A DNA stretch of 64,000 nucleotides from Corynebacterium heidelbergense (GTDB lineage: Bacteria; Actinomycetota; Actinomycetes; Mycobacteriales; Mycobacteriaceae), in assembly GCF_028609845.1 (NCBI RefSeq), contig NZ_CP063191.1:1-64000 (forward strand). Direction: 5' to 3'. Position 1 is the stretch's first letter; each line of letters begins with the position of its first letter. The notes beneath the pieces are model-generated. The model ran no database searches. It was not told the origin of the DNA and worked only from the letters and a program-made list of their open reading frames with translations. Shown piece by piece: positions 31,001 through 40,619 of the stretch. The position numbers were made by a program, and so were the translations under genes.

Positions 31001-31015
31001 TACACTCGGTGGCTA
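31001..31015 (+). promoter_or_regulatory. Candidate leaderless promoter of pabA
   Basis: TACACT (31001-31006) ends 8 bases before the ATG at 31015, with no Shine-Dalgarno sequence. It is almost identical in arrangement to the ppiA element. Confidence 0.5.
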
Positions 31016-31704
31016 TGCGCATCCTCGTGGTCGATAACTTCGACAGCTTTGTATATAACCTGGTCCAGTATGTCGGTCAGTTGGGTTTGGCGGGGGAGAA
31101 CTGCGTGGTCTGGCGCAACAATGCGCCAGAGCTGGGGGAGAACCCGGAAGAAGTTGAGCGGGCGGTGGGGGAGTTCGACGCGGTACTGCTGTCCCCGGGG
31201 CCCGGGGAGCCCGCGCACGCCGGGTGCACGATGGAGATCGTGCGAGCATGCGCGGCCCGGCGGATCCCGCTGTTTGGCGTGTGCCTTGGGCACCAGGCGA
31301 TCGGCCACCATTTTGGGGGCAGCGTGGTTCGCGCCCAGGAACTGTTCCACGGCAAGACATCGCCGGTGGCACACGATGGCTCCGGGGTCATGCGGGGCAT
31401 TCCCAGCCCCTGTGTCGTCACCCGCTACCACTCCCTGACGGTGGATCCGGCAACGTTGCCGGAGGAGTTGGTGGTCACCGGCCGGGTCGAGTCCGGGATG
31501 ATCATGTCCATGCGGCACCGGGATTTGCCGATACACAGCGTGCAGTTCCACCCGGAGTCGGTGATGACGCAGTACGGCCACCGGATGCTGGCCAATTGGC
31601 TGGCGGAGGCGGGGTACGCCGTTCCGGAGGCCGTGCTGGCCGAGGTGGAGCGGGCCCAGCTCGAGCTGACCGGTAGCCTGCAGGCCACGGTGGATTCCAG
31701 CTAG
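31015..31704 (+). CDS. pabA: Aminodeoxychorismate/anthranilate synthase component II
   Basis: This is the glutamine amidotransferase subunit that supplies ammonia to PabB, and in some bacteria also to TrpE. The 229-residue product begins DNFDSFVYNLVQY. It carries the nucleophile Cys in GVCLGHQAIG (about 84-93) and the His-x-Glu pair in QFHPES (about 171-176). The ATG at 31015 is the only sensible start. The gene ends directly against pknB, with the two TAG stop codons back to back (31702-31704 and 31705-31707). That leaves no room for a separate terminator. Confidence 0.92.
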   Translation: MRILVVDNFDSFVYNLVQYVGQLGLAGENCVVWRNNAPELGENPEEVERAVGEFDAVLLSPGPGEPAHAGCTMEIVRACAARRIPLFGVCLGHQAIGHHFGGSVVRAQELFHGKTSPVAHDGSGVMRGIPSPCVVTRYHSLTVDPATLPEELVVTGRVESGMIMSMRHRDLPIHSVQFHPESVMTQYGHRMLANWLAEAGYAVPEAVLAEVERAQLELTGSLQATVDSS

Positions 31705-33795
31705 CTAGGGCAGAAGCGAGAAGACGTTTGCTTTGACCTCGATGGAGGCATCCCGGCGGATGGACTCCCCGGCCCGCGGGGTCTGCGCCACAACGCGGTC
31801 CAGCTGGCCTAGGTCAGGGGTGTTTGCATTCGTGCGGGTCAATTGGCCCGGGGATCCGCGCCATCCCGCGCGCTGCAGTTCCCCGTACACGTCGTTGTAG
31901 TTCTTGCCCACAAGGTTGGGCATGGTGAACATGTTCCCGCGGGAGACCTCGAGGCGAATCTCCGTGCCCCTCGGCTGCTGGGTGCCCTGCTGCGCGGCTT
32001 GGAGGACGCGCCCCTCTGGTTCGGCAGAATCCACTTGTACGACGTTGACACTAAAGCCCGCGGCTTCCAGGTTGGACCGAGCGTTATCTAGGGTCTGCCC
32101 CGTGACCACGGGCACCCGAATATTCTCCGGGCCGGTGGACACGGTGATCATGACCTGTGTGCCGCGGGAGACCTGCGACCCTTGTGCCGGGGCCTGGGTG
32201 ATGACCTGCCCGGCGGGAATGGTGGAGTTGGGTTCCTCCTGTACGCGCTGGTTAAGCCCCAGACCAGCAGCTTGAAGGGCATTGGCAGCCTGCTCCGTGG
32301 TCATGCCGCTGAGATCGGGTACTTCCGTGATCTCCTTGCCGGAGGAGATTAGGAGCGTCACCCGAGTATTAGAGGGGACGGAGGAACCAACGGCCGGTTC
32401 CGTGCCGATGGAGTTGCCCCGGGGGATGGACTCGTGAGCGCGCTCTGTAACGTCGAACTCCAAGCCTGCGTTGCGCATCCGCTTCTCGGCTTCAGCACGG
32501 GGCAGGTTCTCTACGTTGGGAATACTGACCTGCTGGTTGGGGGTTGCGTCTTGGCCGTTGCCGAACACTTCATAGGCGCCAAAAGCCACCCCGCCTAGCA
32601 GAAGAAGGGCAACGAGGGACCACAAAATGCTAGCCAACCTGCTACGCCGGGGCCGGGGGGCAGCGCGGTGGTCGCCGCGCTGGGCGGGGCGATTGTTCTG
32701 CGCCTCACCCTGCTCTGGCGGCGTGGCCACGTACCCGCCTTGGGGTTTACGCTCGCCCTCATCGGATGGCTCGGCGTAGTGGCCCCGCCCGTGCGGGGCC
32801 CGCTGCCCGGCCGGGTTGGGGATAGCCGCGGCTGCCGGGGCGTAGGGCCCGGGTGCACCATCCCCAGCTCCTCGGCGAGGACTGGACTCGAACACTTCGG
32901 TGCGCGGTTCGGTATACGCCTGCGCCACGAGGGGGAGCTGAGCGTCCGCTAGACGGCGGAGGTCCGTGGATAGTTGCGCCGCGTCGTCGTAGCGATCGGC
33001 CGGGTTCTTGGCCATCGCGTGCATGATGATGGAGTCGAGGGAGAGCGCCTCTCGATCCGCTAGGTGCATGCCGGGTATCTGCGAGGGGCGCGGCGGCTCG
33101 TCTTGAACATGTTGGAAGGCCACGGAAAACGGGGATTCCCCTTCGAATGGCGGCCGACCTGTTACCAGCTCGTAAAACACGCAGCCGGTGGCGTAGATAT
33201 CCGAGCGGGAATCCGCGGACTTGCCGCGTGCCTGCTCGGGGGAGAGGTATTGGGCAGTCCCGATCACCGCTGCCGTCTGGGTCATGGCCGCAGACGAATC
33301 CGACAGCGCCCGCGCAATGCCGAAGTCCATCACCTTCACCGCGCCGGTATTGGTGATCATGATGTTCGCGGGTTTGATATCGCGGTGAATGATCCCCGCT
33401 TCGTGCGAGAAGTGCAGGGCGTCTGCCACCCGGGAGATCACCGAGGCCGCATCGGCGAGGTTCATCTTCCCGTAGTCCTGGACGATGTCCCGCAGGGTCT
33501 CCCCGCGGACGCGTTCCATGACGATGTAGGGCACGCTGCCTTCGGCAGGGTCGGTCTGTCCCGTGTCGTACACGGCGACTATCGCGGGGTGGTTGAGTTT
33601 CGCGGCGTTCTGCGCCTCGCGCCGGAACCGTTCGAGGAAGGAGGTGTCCCGCGCCAGATCGGGGCGCATCATCTTCACTGCCACATCGCGGCCGAGGAGC
33701 TCGTCTGTCGCTGCGTAGACATCAGACATGCCACCGGTGCCGATCTTGGCCCCCAGGCGGTAGCGTCCGCCCAGGGTGGTACCGTCACGGTCCAC
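31705..33795 (-). CDS. pknB: Serine/threonine protein kinase PknB with PASTA domains
   Basis: PknB is the membrane kinase that senses peptidoglycan fragments or lipid II and phosphorylates cell-wall and division proteins. The 696-residue product has an N-terminal kinase domain (about 11-275: Lys41, HRDIKPANIM, DFGIA). Its activation loop, MTQTAAVIGTAQYLSPEQ, is identical in type to mycobacterial PknB. A linker, one transmembrane helix (about 393-412) and four PASTA domains (about 420-690) follow. It is the last gene of the fhaA-to-pknB operon, 101 bases after pknA. No defect is seen. Confidence 0.95.
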   Translation of the reverse strand: MDRDGTTLGGRYRLGAKIGTGGMSDVYAATDELLGRDVAVKMMRPDLARDTSFLERFRREAQNAAKLNHPAIVAVYDTGQTDPAEGSVPYIVMERVRGETLRDIVQDYGKMNLADAASVISRVADALHFSHEAGIIHRDIKPANIMITNTGAVKVMDFGIARALSDSSAAMTQTAAVIGTAQYLSPEQARGKSADSRSDIYATGCVFYELVTGRPPFEGESPFSVAFQHVQDEPPRPSQIPGMHLADREALSLDSIIMHAMAKNPADRYDDAAQLSTDLRRLADAQLPLVAQAYTEPRTEVFESSPRRGAGDGAPGPYAPAAAAIPNPAGQRAPHGRGHYAEPSDEGERKPQGGYVATPPEQGEAQNNRPAQRGDHRAAPRPRRSRLASILWSLVALLLLGGVAFGAYEVFGNGQDATPNQQVSIPNVENLPRAEAEKRMRNAGLEFDVTERAHESIPRGNSIGTEPAVGSSVPSNTRVTLLISSGKEITEVPDLSGMTTEQAANALQAAGLGLNQRVQEEPNSTIPAGQVITQAPAQGSQVSRGTQVMITVSTGPENIRVPVVTGQTLDNARSNLEAAGFSVNVVQVDSAEPEGRVLQAAQQGTQQPRGTEIRLEVSRGNMFTMPNLVGKNYNDVYGELQRAGWRGSPGQLTRTNANTPDLGQLDRVVAQTPRAGESIRRDASIEVKANVFSLLP

Positions 33796-33896
33796 GTCTG
33801 GCCCCTTTCTGCAATCTCGGGAAAATACTTCTGCGGCCTACGCAGAGCAAGTGACCCATTAAGCCACAATAGTCACGAGCTAGACAAGGCAGGGTG

Positions 33897-35792
33897 CTAA
33901 GCCCGGCCGCCCTGCGTCGCCGGGGTAGTACCGCCACCCCCGGCTATCGCGGAGGCACCGGGCGCACCTCCACCAGCCCCGTTGGCGGTATTCCCGGTGC
34001 CTGAACCCCGGCCCGTGCCCGCGCCGCCCTGGCCGCCGCCAGTGCCACCGGCACCGGTTCCAGGCCGGTCGCCCTGGCCCGTGCCCGCGCCGCCCTGGCC
34101 GCCGCCAGTGCCACCGGCACCGGTTCCCGGCCGACCGCCCTGGCCTTGCGTAGAGTTGTTGCCCGCGCCGCCAGTGCCATTTCCGCCGTTGCCGGCGCCG
34201 TTGCCTCCGCCGCCGCCGTTGCCGTTGGAGTTCCCATTGCCGCCCAGCCCCGGTAGGCCGGGGATCTCCGGCAGGCGGGGCCGGTCGGGCGCGGTGGTAG
34301 CGCCATTGGGGGTGTTCGGGTTGTCCTGGCCGTTGTCATTCCCGGCGCCGCCTTGGTCCGCGCCGCCGGGTAGCTGGGGACGCCAACCACCCGACCCCGA
34401 GCCACTGCCCGACCCAGCGCCATTACCGCCCGTTTCCTGCGGGGTGGTGGGTACTTCGCTCGTCACGGTGGTGGTCTGCCCGTCCGGGGAGGGCTTGGTG
34501 GACCCCCCAAAGGAAAGGTAGGCCACGAGGGCCACCGCAAATAGGGAGACCAGGACGAGCACGATCCACAAGGCCGAGGAGGAGCCCGACCGGCGCGGCA
34601 GTGTGGGGGCTGCTGCCTGGGCCGCCGCAGCAACCGGCGGTCGGCCCGGTTGCGGGTGCTGGACCGCCCGGCCCGGCGGGCAATGGGCAAATTGCGCGGC
34701 GCGTGGATCTGGCGCTGGGGTGGGTTGGCGTCCAGAAGAATTGGGGGGCATGCCCAACTGCGGCGGCACGACCGGAACGGCGGGTCCCTGACGCGGCGGA
34801 ACAGCGGTGCCCTGGCCCGTAGCCACCTGCGCCAACTCCTCCGTGTGGGGTTGATCCCCGATATCGATCGCCGGCACCAAGTGGGGCCGCGGTGGGCGTT
34901 GGCCGCGGGAGACGAAGACGGTGGCCTGGGCCAGTTCCTCCCCATCGGCGAACCGGCGGGAGGGATCCTTGCGCAGGCAGATACCGATCAGTTCCCGCAT
35001 CGGTCCGGACACGCTCTGCGGCAGGGGTTGCGGTGCTTCGCTGATGTGCTTGATGGCTACGGATACGGAGGAATCCCCACTGAAGGGGCGGTGTCCCGCG
35101 AGGATCTCGTAACCCACCACGCCCAGCGAGTAGATGTCGGAGGCTGGGCCCACCCGCAGGCCCTGGGCTTGCTCGGGGGAAACATACTGGGCGGTTCCCA
35201 CCACCATGCCCGTGCGCGTCAACGGCACGGCCTCGGCGGCCTTGGCAATGCCAAAGTCCGTCACCTTCACCACGCCCTGGGGGGTAATGAGCAGATTCGC
35301 GGGCTTGATGTCACGGTGGACCATCCCGGCCTCGTGAATCGCGTGCAGCCCCTTGGCGGTCTGCGCCATCACGTCGAGCGAAAGGGCCTCCGGTAGTACC
35401 TGTTCCCGGCGCAGAACGTCCGCCAGCGTCTCGCCGCGGACGTATTCCATGACGATGAAGCAGAACACCGCGCCGTTTTCGCGGACCTCGCCGTAGTCGT
35501 ACGTGGTCACCACGTTTTCGGAACGCAGCGCCTCCGCGGCCTCGGACTCGTTGCGGAACCTGGCCCGAAACTCCGGGTTTTCCGTGTACTCCGGCTTGAG
35601 GATCTTCACCGCCACGTCGCGGTCGGCCTCGTGGTCGAAGGCCAACCAGACGGTGGACATGCCGCCCCGGCCGATGATCCAACTGAGCTCGTAGCGGGGG
35701 CCCAGCAGGTGCTGGGTGCGGTCGATGTCCGTCCGGTCCGGCTGGTCCGGGTCCACGATGGGTTCTGGGTGCTTGGGTTCCATCATGCTCAC
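33897..35792 (-). CDS. pknA: Serine/threonine protein kinase PknA with glycine-rich tail
   Basis: PknA is the partner kinase of PknB in control of cell shape and division. Its kinase domain (about 33-295) has GRGGMSTVW, VAVKIL, HRDIKPANLL and DFGIAKA. A Pro-rich linker and one transmembrane helix (about 425-447) follow. The roughly 185-residue extracytoplasmic tail (about 447-631) is unusually Gly/Asn/Thr-rich and includes a 22-residue tandem repeat. Typical PknA is about 430-470 residues, so the tail is an extension. The ATG overlaps the pbpA stop codon (ATGA). Confidence 0.93.
   Translation of the reverse strand: MSMMEPKHPEPIVDPDQPDRTDIDRTQHLLGPRYELSWIIGRGGMSTVWLAFDHEADRDVAVKILKPEYTENPEFRARFRNESEAAEALRSENVVTTYDYGEVRENGAVFCFIVMEYVRGETLADVLRREQVLPEALSLDVMAQTAKGLHAIHEAGMVHRDIKPANLLITPQGVVKVTDFGIAKAAEAVPLTRTGMVVGTAQYVSPEQAQGLRVGPASDIYSLGVVGYEILAGHRPFSGDSSVSVAIKHISEAPQPLPQSVSGPMRELIGICLRKDPSRRFADGEELAQATVFVSRGQRPPRPHLVPAIDIGDQPHTEELAQVATGQGTAVPPRQGPAVPVVPPQLGMPPNSSGRQPTPAPDPRAAQFAHCPPGRAVQHPQPGRPPVAAAAQAAAPTLPRRSGSSSALWIVLVLVSLFAVALVAYLSFGGSTKPSPDGQTTTVTSEVPTTPQETGGNGAGSGSGSGSGGWRPQLPGGADQGGAGNDNGQDNPNTPNGATTAPDRPRLPEIPGLPGLGGNGNSNGNGGGGGNGAGNGGNGTGGAGNNSTQGQGGRPGTGAGGTGGGQGGAGTGQGDRPGTGAGGTGGGQGGAGTGRGSGTGNTANGAGGGAPGASAIAGGGGTTPATQGGRA
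34010..34141 (-). repeat. 66-bp tandem repeat inside pknA
   Basis: Two copies with a 66-base period, starting at 34010 and 34076, are identical over at least 52 bases. They encode a 22-residue Gly/Thr/Gln repeat in the extracytoplasmic tail of PknA. The unit preserves frame, so copy number could vary between strains. Confidence 0.8.
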
Positions 35793-37255
35793 CGTCCCGA
35801 TCCCGTGGCGGCGATTGCGCCGACGGCGGAGTTGATGACGGCGCGGCCGATGGGGCCGGCCACGGAGTTACCCGTGGCCTCCTGGCCCAGGTCGCCACCG
35901 TTTTCCACGAGCACAGCCACGGCTACGTCGGCCTCCGTGGAGAAGGCGATGTACCAGGTGTGCGGCTTGGAGCTGCGGCTGTCCTCGCCGTGCTCCGCGG
36001 TGCCCGTCTTGCTGGCGATGTTGCTCTGCCCGTTGGCCCACTTTTCGGCAGCGAGCATGAGCTCCTTTTCCTGGTCGGCGACCTCCTTGGAAATCGCCCG
36101 GTCCGCGACCTTCGGGGTGTAGGTGCGCAAGGGCTTGAGATCCGCGCCGGTGATCTGGTGGATGAGGTGGGGCTGCATCCGCACGCCGCCGTTGGCAATT
36201 GTCGCCGCATTGATGGCGTTTTGCAGCGGGGTGAGGGCGACGTCGCGCTGCCCAATCGCGGACTGACCCAGCGCCGCGCCGTCGGGCAGGTCCCCGAGGC
36301 GGGAGGTTTCCACCGGCAGCCCGAGCTGGGGATAGTCCCCGCCGATGCCGAAAGCGTTCGCCGTCTTGCGGAACACGTCCGCGCCGTTCTTCGTGGCGAG
36401 TTGAACGAAGGGGGCGTTGCAGGAGCGGCGGAAGGCCTCGTAGAGGGTGGTTTGGGAGCCGGAGCCGCAGGTTTCGCCGTTGTAGTTCTCCAGGGTGGTC
36501 GCCGTGTCCGGCAGAGTGATCTTGTTGGCTGCGGTGACCGGGGTGTTCTTGTTATCGCCGCTCTGCAGCGCGGCGGCGGTGGTGATGACCTTGAACGTGG
36601 AGCCCGGGGGCTGGGTTTGCTGCGTGGCCCGGTCCAGGAGGGGGGCATTGCTGTCTTGGGACAGGGCGTTGAAGGCCGCGGCGGAGGCATCCGGGTCCGG
36701 GGAGGCGATGGCCGAGGGGTCGAAAGAGGGCGTGGAGGCCATAGCTAGAACATCGCCGGTGGAGGGCCGGATCGCTACAACCGAGCCGGAGTAACCTTTG
36801 CTGCTCAGCTCGTTGAATGCCGTCTCCTGCACCGCGGGCAGGAGGGTGAGCTCAACATTGGCCCCCTGGGTGGGCTTGCCGGTGAGGTTGTCCCAGGTCC
36901 GCTTCGCGAATAGCGAGTCATCCTCGCCTGTGAGGATGGAGTTCTGGGATTGCTCGATGCCCGCCGCGCCGAAGCGGTCGGAGGCATAGCCCACGACGGA
37001 ACCGAAGGCCTGCGGGTTGTAGGGGTAGCGCCGGTCGTACATGCCTTCCGCATCCGCGACGGATTCGGCCAGCACCTGGCCCCCGGCGGAAATTTGCCCG
37101 CGCGGCCGGTGCTTCATCTCGAGGAATTGGCGGTTGTTCAGGGGGTTTTCGGCCAGGGACTTTGTTTGAAAGGCCTGGATGTAGGTGAGGTTGGCGATGA
37201 GCGCGACGATGAGGAGGAAGCTGAACAGGGTGACGGCACGGATGGACTTGTTCAT
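35789..37255 (-). CDS. pbpA: Penicillin-binding protein PbpA (class B transpeptidase)
   Basis: This is the membrane-anchored D,D-transpeptidase that crosslinks peptidoglycan with the RodA polymerase. The 488-residue product has one N-terminal transmembrane helix (about 7-28). The three active-site motifs are present: SxxK in PPGSTFKV (about 216-223), SxN in RRSCNAPF (about 276-283) and KTG in ASKTGTAEH (about 417-425). The ATG overlaps the rodA stop (ATGA) and its end overlaps pknA, so the three are translationally coupled. It corresponds to PbpA of Mycobacterium tuberculosis. Confidence 0.95.
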   Translation of the reverse strand: MNKSIRAVTLFSFLLIVALIANLTYIQAFQTKSLAENPLNNRQFLEMKHRPRGQISAGGQVLAESVADAEGMYDRRYPYNPQAFGSVVGYASDRFGAAGIEQSQNSILTGEDDSLFAKRTWDNLTGKPTQGANVELTLLPAVQETAFNELSSKGYSGSVVAIRPSTGDVLAMASTPSFDPSAIASPDPDASAAAFNALSQDSNAPLLDRATQQTQPPGSTFKVITTAAALQSGDNKNTPVTAANKITLPDTATTLENYNGETCGSGSQTTLYEAFRRSCNAPFVQLATKNGADVFRKTANAFGIGGDYPQLGLPVETSRLGDLPDGAALGQSAIGQRDVALTPLQNAINAATIANGGVRMQPHLIHQITGADLKPLRTYTPKVADRAISKEVADQEKELMLAAEKWANGQSNIASKTGTAEHGEDSRSSKPHTWYIAFSTEADVAVAVLVENGGDLGQEATGNSVAGPIGRAVINSAVGAIAATGSGR

Positions 37256-38679
37256 CGTTGCTTCTCCTTTCGTCGCGTCTTTCGGGATACGTGGGCGGCC
37301 GCGGCGGGGTCTGCTTGGGCCGCGTCCCCCGCACCCGGTCCGGCGGCTGGGGCCTCCGCTGCGGCAGCCGATGCGGCGGAGGGGTCAGGGGGGCTGACCA
37401 GCGGTGATCGGGCCGAGTTGGAGATCCGCAGGATCAGCGCAAGCAGGATATAGTTCGCCAGCAGGGAAGACCCGCCGTGCGCGAGGAAGGGCGTGGTTAG
37501 ACCGGTCATGGGCAGCAGCCGGGACACGCCACCGGTGACCACGAACACCTGAACCGCGATGGTGAGGGCCAGGCCGGCGCAGACGAGCTTGCCGTAGGAG
37601 TCCCGGGCCAGCATCGCGGCGGTGAAGCCGCGCGAGACGAGGATGGCGTAGAGCACGAGGATGGCGGCCAGGCCGATGAGGCCAAGCTCCTCGCCGATGG
37701 CCGCGAGGATGAAGTCCGAGTGAGCGACGGGCACCTGCTGGGGATATCCTTTGCCCAGGCCGCGGCCGGTAACTCCCCCGAAGCTCATACCGAACAGGGC
37801 CTGCGAGAGTTGATAGCCATTGCCGTCGTAGTGGGCCACGGGGTCTAGGAAATTGGAGACGCGGTCTTGGATCTTGGCGGAGATGTTATAGACGCCAATT
37901 GCCCCGATCGCGGCCAAACCGAAGCCGATGAGAAGCCAGCTTGCCCGGCCGGTGGCGATGTAGAGCATCCCCAGCACGGTGGCGAACAGCAGTAGGGCGG
38001 GGCCGAAGTCGTTCTGGGCGGCGGAGATAAACAGCGCCAGGCCCCAAACCAGTAGCAGCGGCCCGAGATCCCGCAGTCGGGGGAATTGCAGCCCGAGCAC
38101 GCGCTTGCCCGCCACGGTGAAGAGGCGGCGCTTGTTGACCAGCAGGGTGGCGAAGAACAGCAGTAGGAGGATCTTCGCGAACTCCCCCGGCTGGATGGAG
38201 AACGGCCCGATGGAGATCCAGACGTTGGCGTCCGCGTTCAAGCTGGTGGGCCACACGATGGGCAGCGCGGACAGCACAAGCCCCACGAATCCCAGCAGGT
38301 AGGAGTAGTTCTGCAGTCGGCGGTGGTCGCGGACGATCACGAGGACTGCAACCATGAGGCCCACGCCGATGACTGTCCACATGATCTGCGAGTTGGCTAG
38401 GGAAGCCCCCGTGGACAGGTCCAACCGGTAGATCATGACTAACCCGATGCCGTTGAGTATCGCAGCGATGGGCAGGATGACTTGATCGGCGTGCGGGGCC
38501 ACCCAGCACAGCACGAGGTGGGCGACGAGGAAGATGACCGCAAACCCACCCACGAGGTAGAAGATGCTGGTCTTGATCTCGTGGCCTTGGGCGAGCTCCA
38601 GGGCCACGATGGCCACGAGGAGCAACAGGGCCGCGATGAGCAGCAGGCCCGCCTCGGTGCGTCGGCTAAACAGCTTCAT
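37252..38679 (-). CDS. rodA: Peptidoglycan glycosyltransferase RodA (FtsW/RodA/SpoVE family)
   Basis: RodA is the SEDS-family polymerase that elongates glycan strands and works with PbpA. The 475-residue product has about 12 hydrophobic segments and the SEDS signature around DFILAAIGEELGL (about 312-324), including the catalytic Asp region. It ends in a cytoplasmic Pro/Ala-rich tail. The ATG at 38679 overlaps the pstP stop (ATGA) and begins MKLFSRRTE. The longer upstream frame is inside pstP and has no homology. Confidence 0.94.
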   Translation of the reverse strand: MKLFSRRTEAGLLLIAALLLLVAIVALELAQGHEIKTSIFYLVGGFAVIFLVAHLVLCWVAPHADQVILPIAAILNGIGLVMIYRLDLSTGASLANSQIMWTVIGVGLMVAVLVIVRDHRRLQNYSYLLGFVGLVLSALPIVWPTSLNADANVWISIGPFSIQPGEFAKILLLLFFATLLVNKRRLFTVAGKRVLGLQFPRLRDLGPLLLVWGLALFISAAQNDFGPALLLFATVLGMLYIATGRASWLLIGFGLAAIGAIGVYNISAKIQDRVSNFLDPVAHYDGNGYQLSQALFGMSFGGVTGRGLGKGYPQQVPVAHSDFILAAIGEELGLIGLAAILVLYAILVSRGFTAAMLARDSYGKLVCAGLALTIAVQVFVVTGGVSRLLPMTGLTTPFLAHGGSSLLANYILLALILRISNSARSPLVSPPDPSAASAAAAEAPAAGPGAGDAAQADPAAAAHVSRKTRRKEKQR

Positions 38680-40619
38680 CGGTTGCTCACCTCCCGGCAG
38701 GACACTCCCGGGGTGGTCAGATCTTCCGGCGCGGAAGCCTCGGGGGTCTTCGCGTCGGCGGGTTCTGCGGCGGCAGAGGGTGCGTTGTTCTCCGGTGCAG
38801 GGGCGCCGGGTGTACTCGGTGCGGCGGAGGGATTGGCGGGTTGCCCGCCACCGGGGGTGCTCCCCGGCTTGTCGGCCGCTGGTTCCCGGGTCACGCATAC
38901 GGGCAAAGTCTGTGCGGCCAGCCGGTGGAGTTGCCCCACCACATCCTCGAAGGAGGCCTCCGGCATGGATTCCAGCAGGGAGCGGGCGGAGGGCTTGAGG
39001 TCTGTGGTGCTAAACCGGTGGCAATTGTCAGAGGATTGTGGGTCGATCAGTTGCAGCTTCGCGTTCTTATCCAGGCAGACTTCGTGGTCCGGTCGGTTGA
39101 GTGCCAGGCCCAGTACGGAGGTGTCGAAGCCCTTGCGGATAGCGATCTGCTCGCTGTTGCGGGCAAGGAAGTAGCTGGATTGGTAGCGCTGGTACCCCAG
39201 GAAACCCCCGATAATAAGGGCCAGGATAACGAGCAGCGCGAAGCCGCCAAGCAGCAACCGGCCGCGGGACTTCCGCTTGGACCGCCCCGTCGAGCCGCCC
39301 TCTAGGTCCTCATCGGCCGGCGGTTCCCCCGTTGCGGAATTCCGCCCCGGTCCGGCGGGGCGGCTTTTGCGGGCACGGCCCGTTGCGGAGCCGCCTGCAG
39401 CTCCGGCAGCCTCGGCAGTTCCGGCAACTCTGCCGGCGGTCGCGGCGGCGGCGTTCGCCCCTGTTGCCCGCTCATCGCTGCCTGTGCCGGAGTCGTGCCC
39501 GGGGGCCTGGACCACGTCGAAGCCATCGGTGGTGGCATCCGGGTCCACCCGGCCGGAGCCGCGCTGCGGTGCGCCTTCCGGGCGCGAGGGGCTGGCCATC
39601 GCGGGGCCCGCCGCGGAAGCGCTAGGGGTAGAGGTGGCGTCCTCACCCTGACTGGGCTCGGAGACCCCCTGCTCATCCTCGCCTTCGTCTTCCTCCTGGC
39701 CCACAATCGGCGAGACGGGCCGTGGGTCCTGTGTGTGTCGCAGGGAGGAGCCCAGCGCCGCCGCACGGGAGGCCGCGGAGTTCGGGCGGGGGAACTCGGC
39801 GGCGTCCGGGGCCACGGCTCCGGCGAGAACAGCGGCAGCGGGTAACTGCACGTTCTTATCCAGGGGAATCCCGCGCTCGTCGGTGGCCACCACGTCGGCG
39901 ACAATCACCGTGACATTATCCGGTCCGCCGCTGCGCAGGGCCATCTCCACGAGGCGCCGGGAGACGTGCTCCGGGGTGCCTTCGGCGAGCACTTCCTCGA
40001 TCGTCGAGAAGCTCACCGGGTCCGAGAGGCCATCGGAGCACAGCATGAAGCGGTCCCCGGCCTTGATCCGCACGGTGGTGAGCGTCGGCGTCACCGGCCG
40101 CCCGGTGAGGGCCTTAAGGATGAGGGAGCGTTGGGGGTGGGAGCTGACGTCGGCGGCGTCCAGCCGACCCTCGTCGACGAGGGACTGGACGAATGTGTCG
40201 TCCTTCGTGACCTGCTTCAGCGTGCCGCCGCGGACCCGGTAGGCCCGGGAGTCCCCGACGTGGCACACGGCTGCTTCGCTTCCCCGGAACAACAGGGCAG
40301 TGAGAGTGCAGCCCATGCCCTCTAGCTGGGGGTTCTCGTCGACGTGAGCTGCGATGTCCCGGTTTCCCTGGTCCGCTGCGGCGGCCAGGAGGGTGACGGG
40401 GCGGTCGGTCTGTTGGGGGTCGTCCAGCAGGGGCGAGTCAAGGGGTCGAAACGCGTCGATAAGGAATTGGGACGCCACCTCACCGGCCGCGTGTCCACCC
40501 ATCCCATCGGCAAGGGCAAGCAGGCGCGGGCCGGCGTAGGCGGAGTCCTCGTTATTTCCCCGCACCAGGCCCCGGTCCGAGCAGGCAGCGAAGTTTAGCG
40601 CCAGGTAGGTCCCGCTCAT
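38676..40619 (-). CDS. pstP: PP2C-family Ser/Thr phosphatase PstP
   Basis: PstP is the membrane phosphatase that reverses PknA/PknB phosphorylation. The 647-residue product has an N-terminal PP2C domain (about 8-240) with metal-binding motifs RGNNEDSAY, ALADGMGGHAAGE and GGPDNVTVIVAD. A very long Ala/Pro/Ser/Glu-rich linker (about 245-475), a transmembrane helix (about 486-508) and a 140-residue extracytoplasmic domain follow. M. tuberculosis PstP is 514 residues, so the linker is expanded here. The ATG overlaps the fhaB stop (ATGA). Its last 4 bases overlap rodA. Confidence 0.94.
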   Translation of the reverse strand: MSGTYLALNFAACSDRGLVRGNNEDSAYAGPRLLALADGMGGHAAGEVASQFLIDAFRPLDSPLLDDPQQTDRPVTLLAAAADQGNRDIAAHVDENPQLEGMGCTLTALLFRGSEAAVCHVGDSRAYRVRGGTLKQVTKDDTFVQSLVDEGRLDAADVSSHPQRSLILKALTGRPVTPTLTTVRIKAGDRFMLCSDGLSDPVSFSTIEEVLAEGTPEHVSRRLVEMALRSGGPDNVTVIVADVVATDERGIPLDKNVQLPAAAVLAGAVAPDAAEFPRPNSAASRAAALGSSLRHTQDPRPVSPIVGQEEDEGEDEQGVSEPSQGEDATSTPSASAAGPAMASPSRPEGAPQRGSGRVDPDATTDGFDVVQAPGHDSGTGSDERATGANAAAATAGRVAGTAEAAGAAGGSATGRARKSRPAGPGRNSATGEPPADEDLEGGSTGRSKRKSRGRLLLGGFALLVILALIIGGFLGYQRYQSSYFLARNSEQIAIRKGFDTSVLGLALNRPDHEVCLDKNAKLQLIDPQSSDNCHRFSTTDLKPSARSLLESMPEASFEDVVGQLHRLAAQTLPVCVTREPAADKPGSTPGGGQPANPSAAPSTPGAPAPENNAPSAAAEPADAKTPEASAPEDLTTPGVSCREVSNR

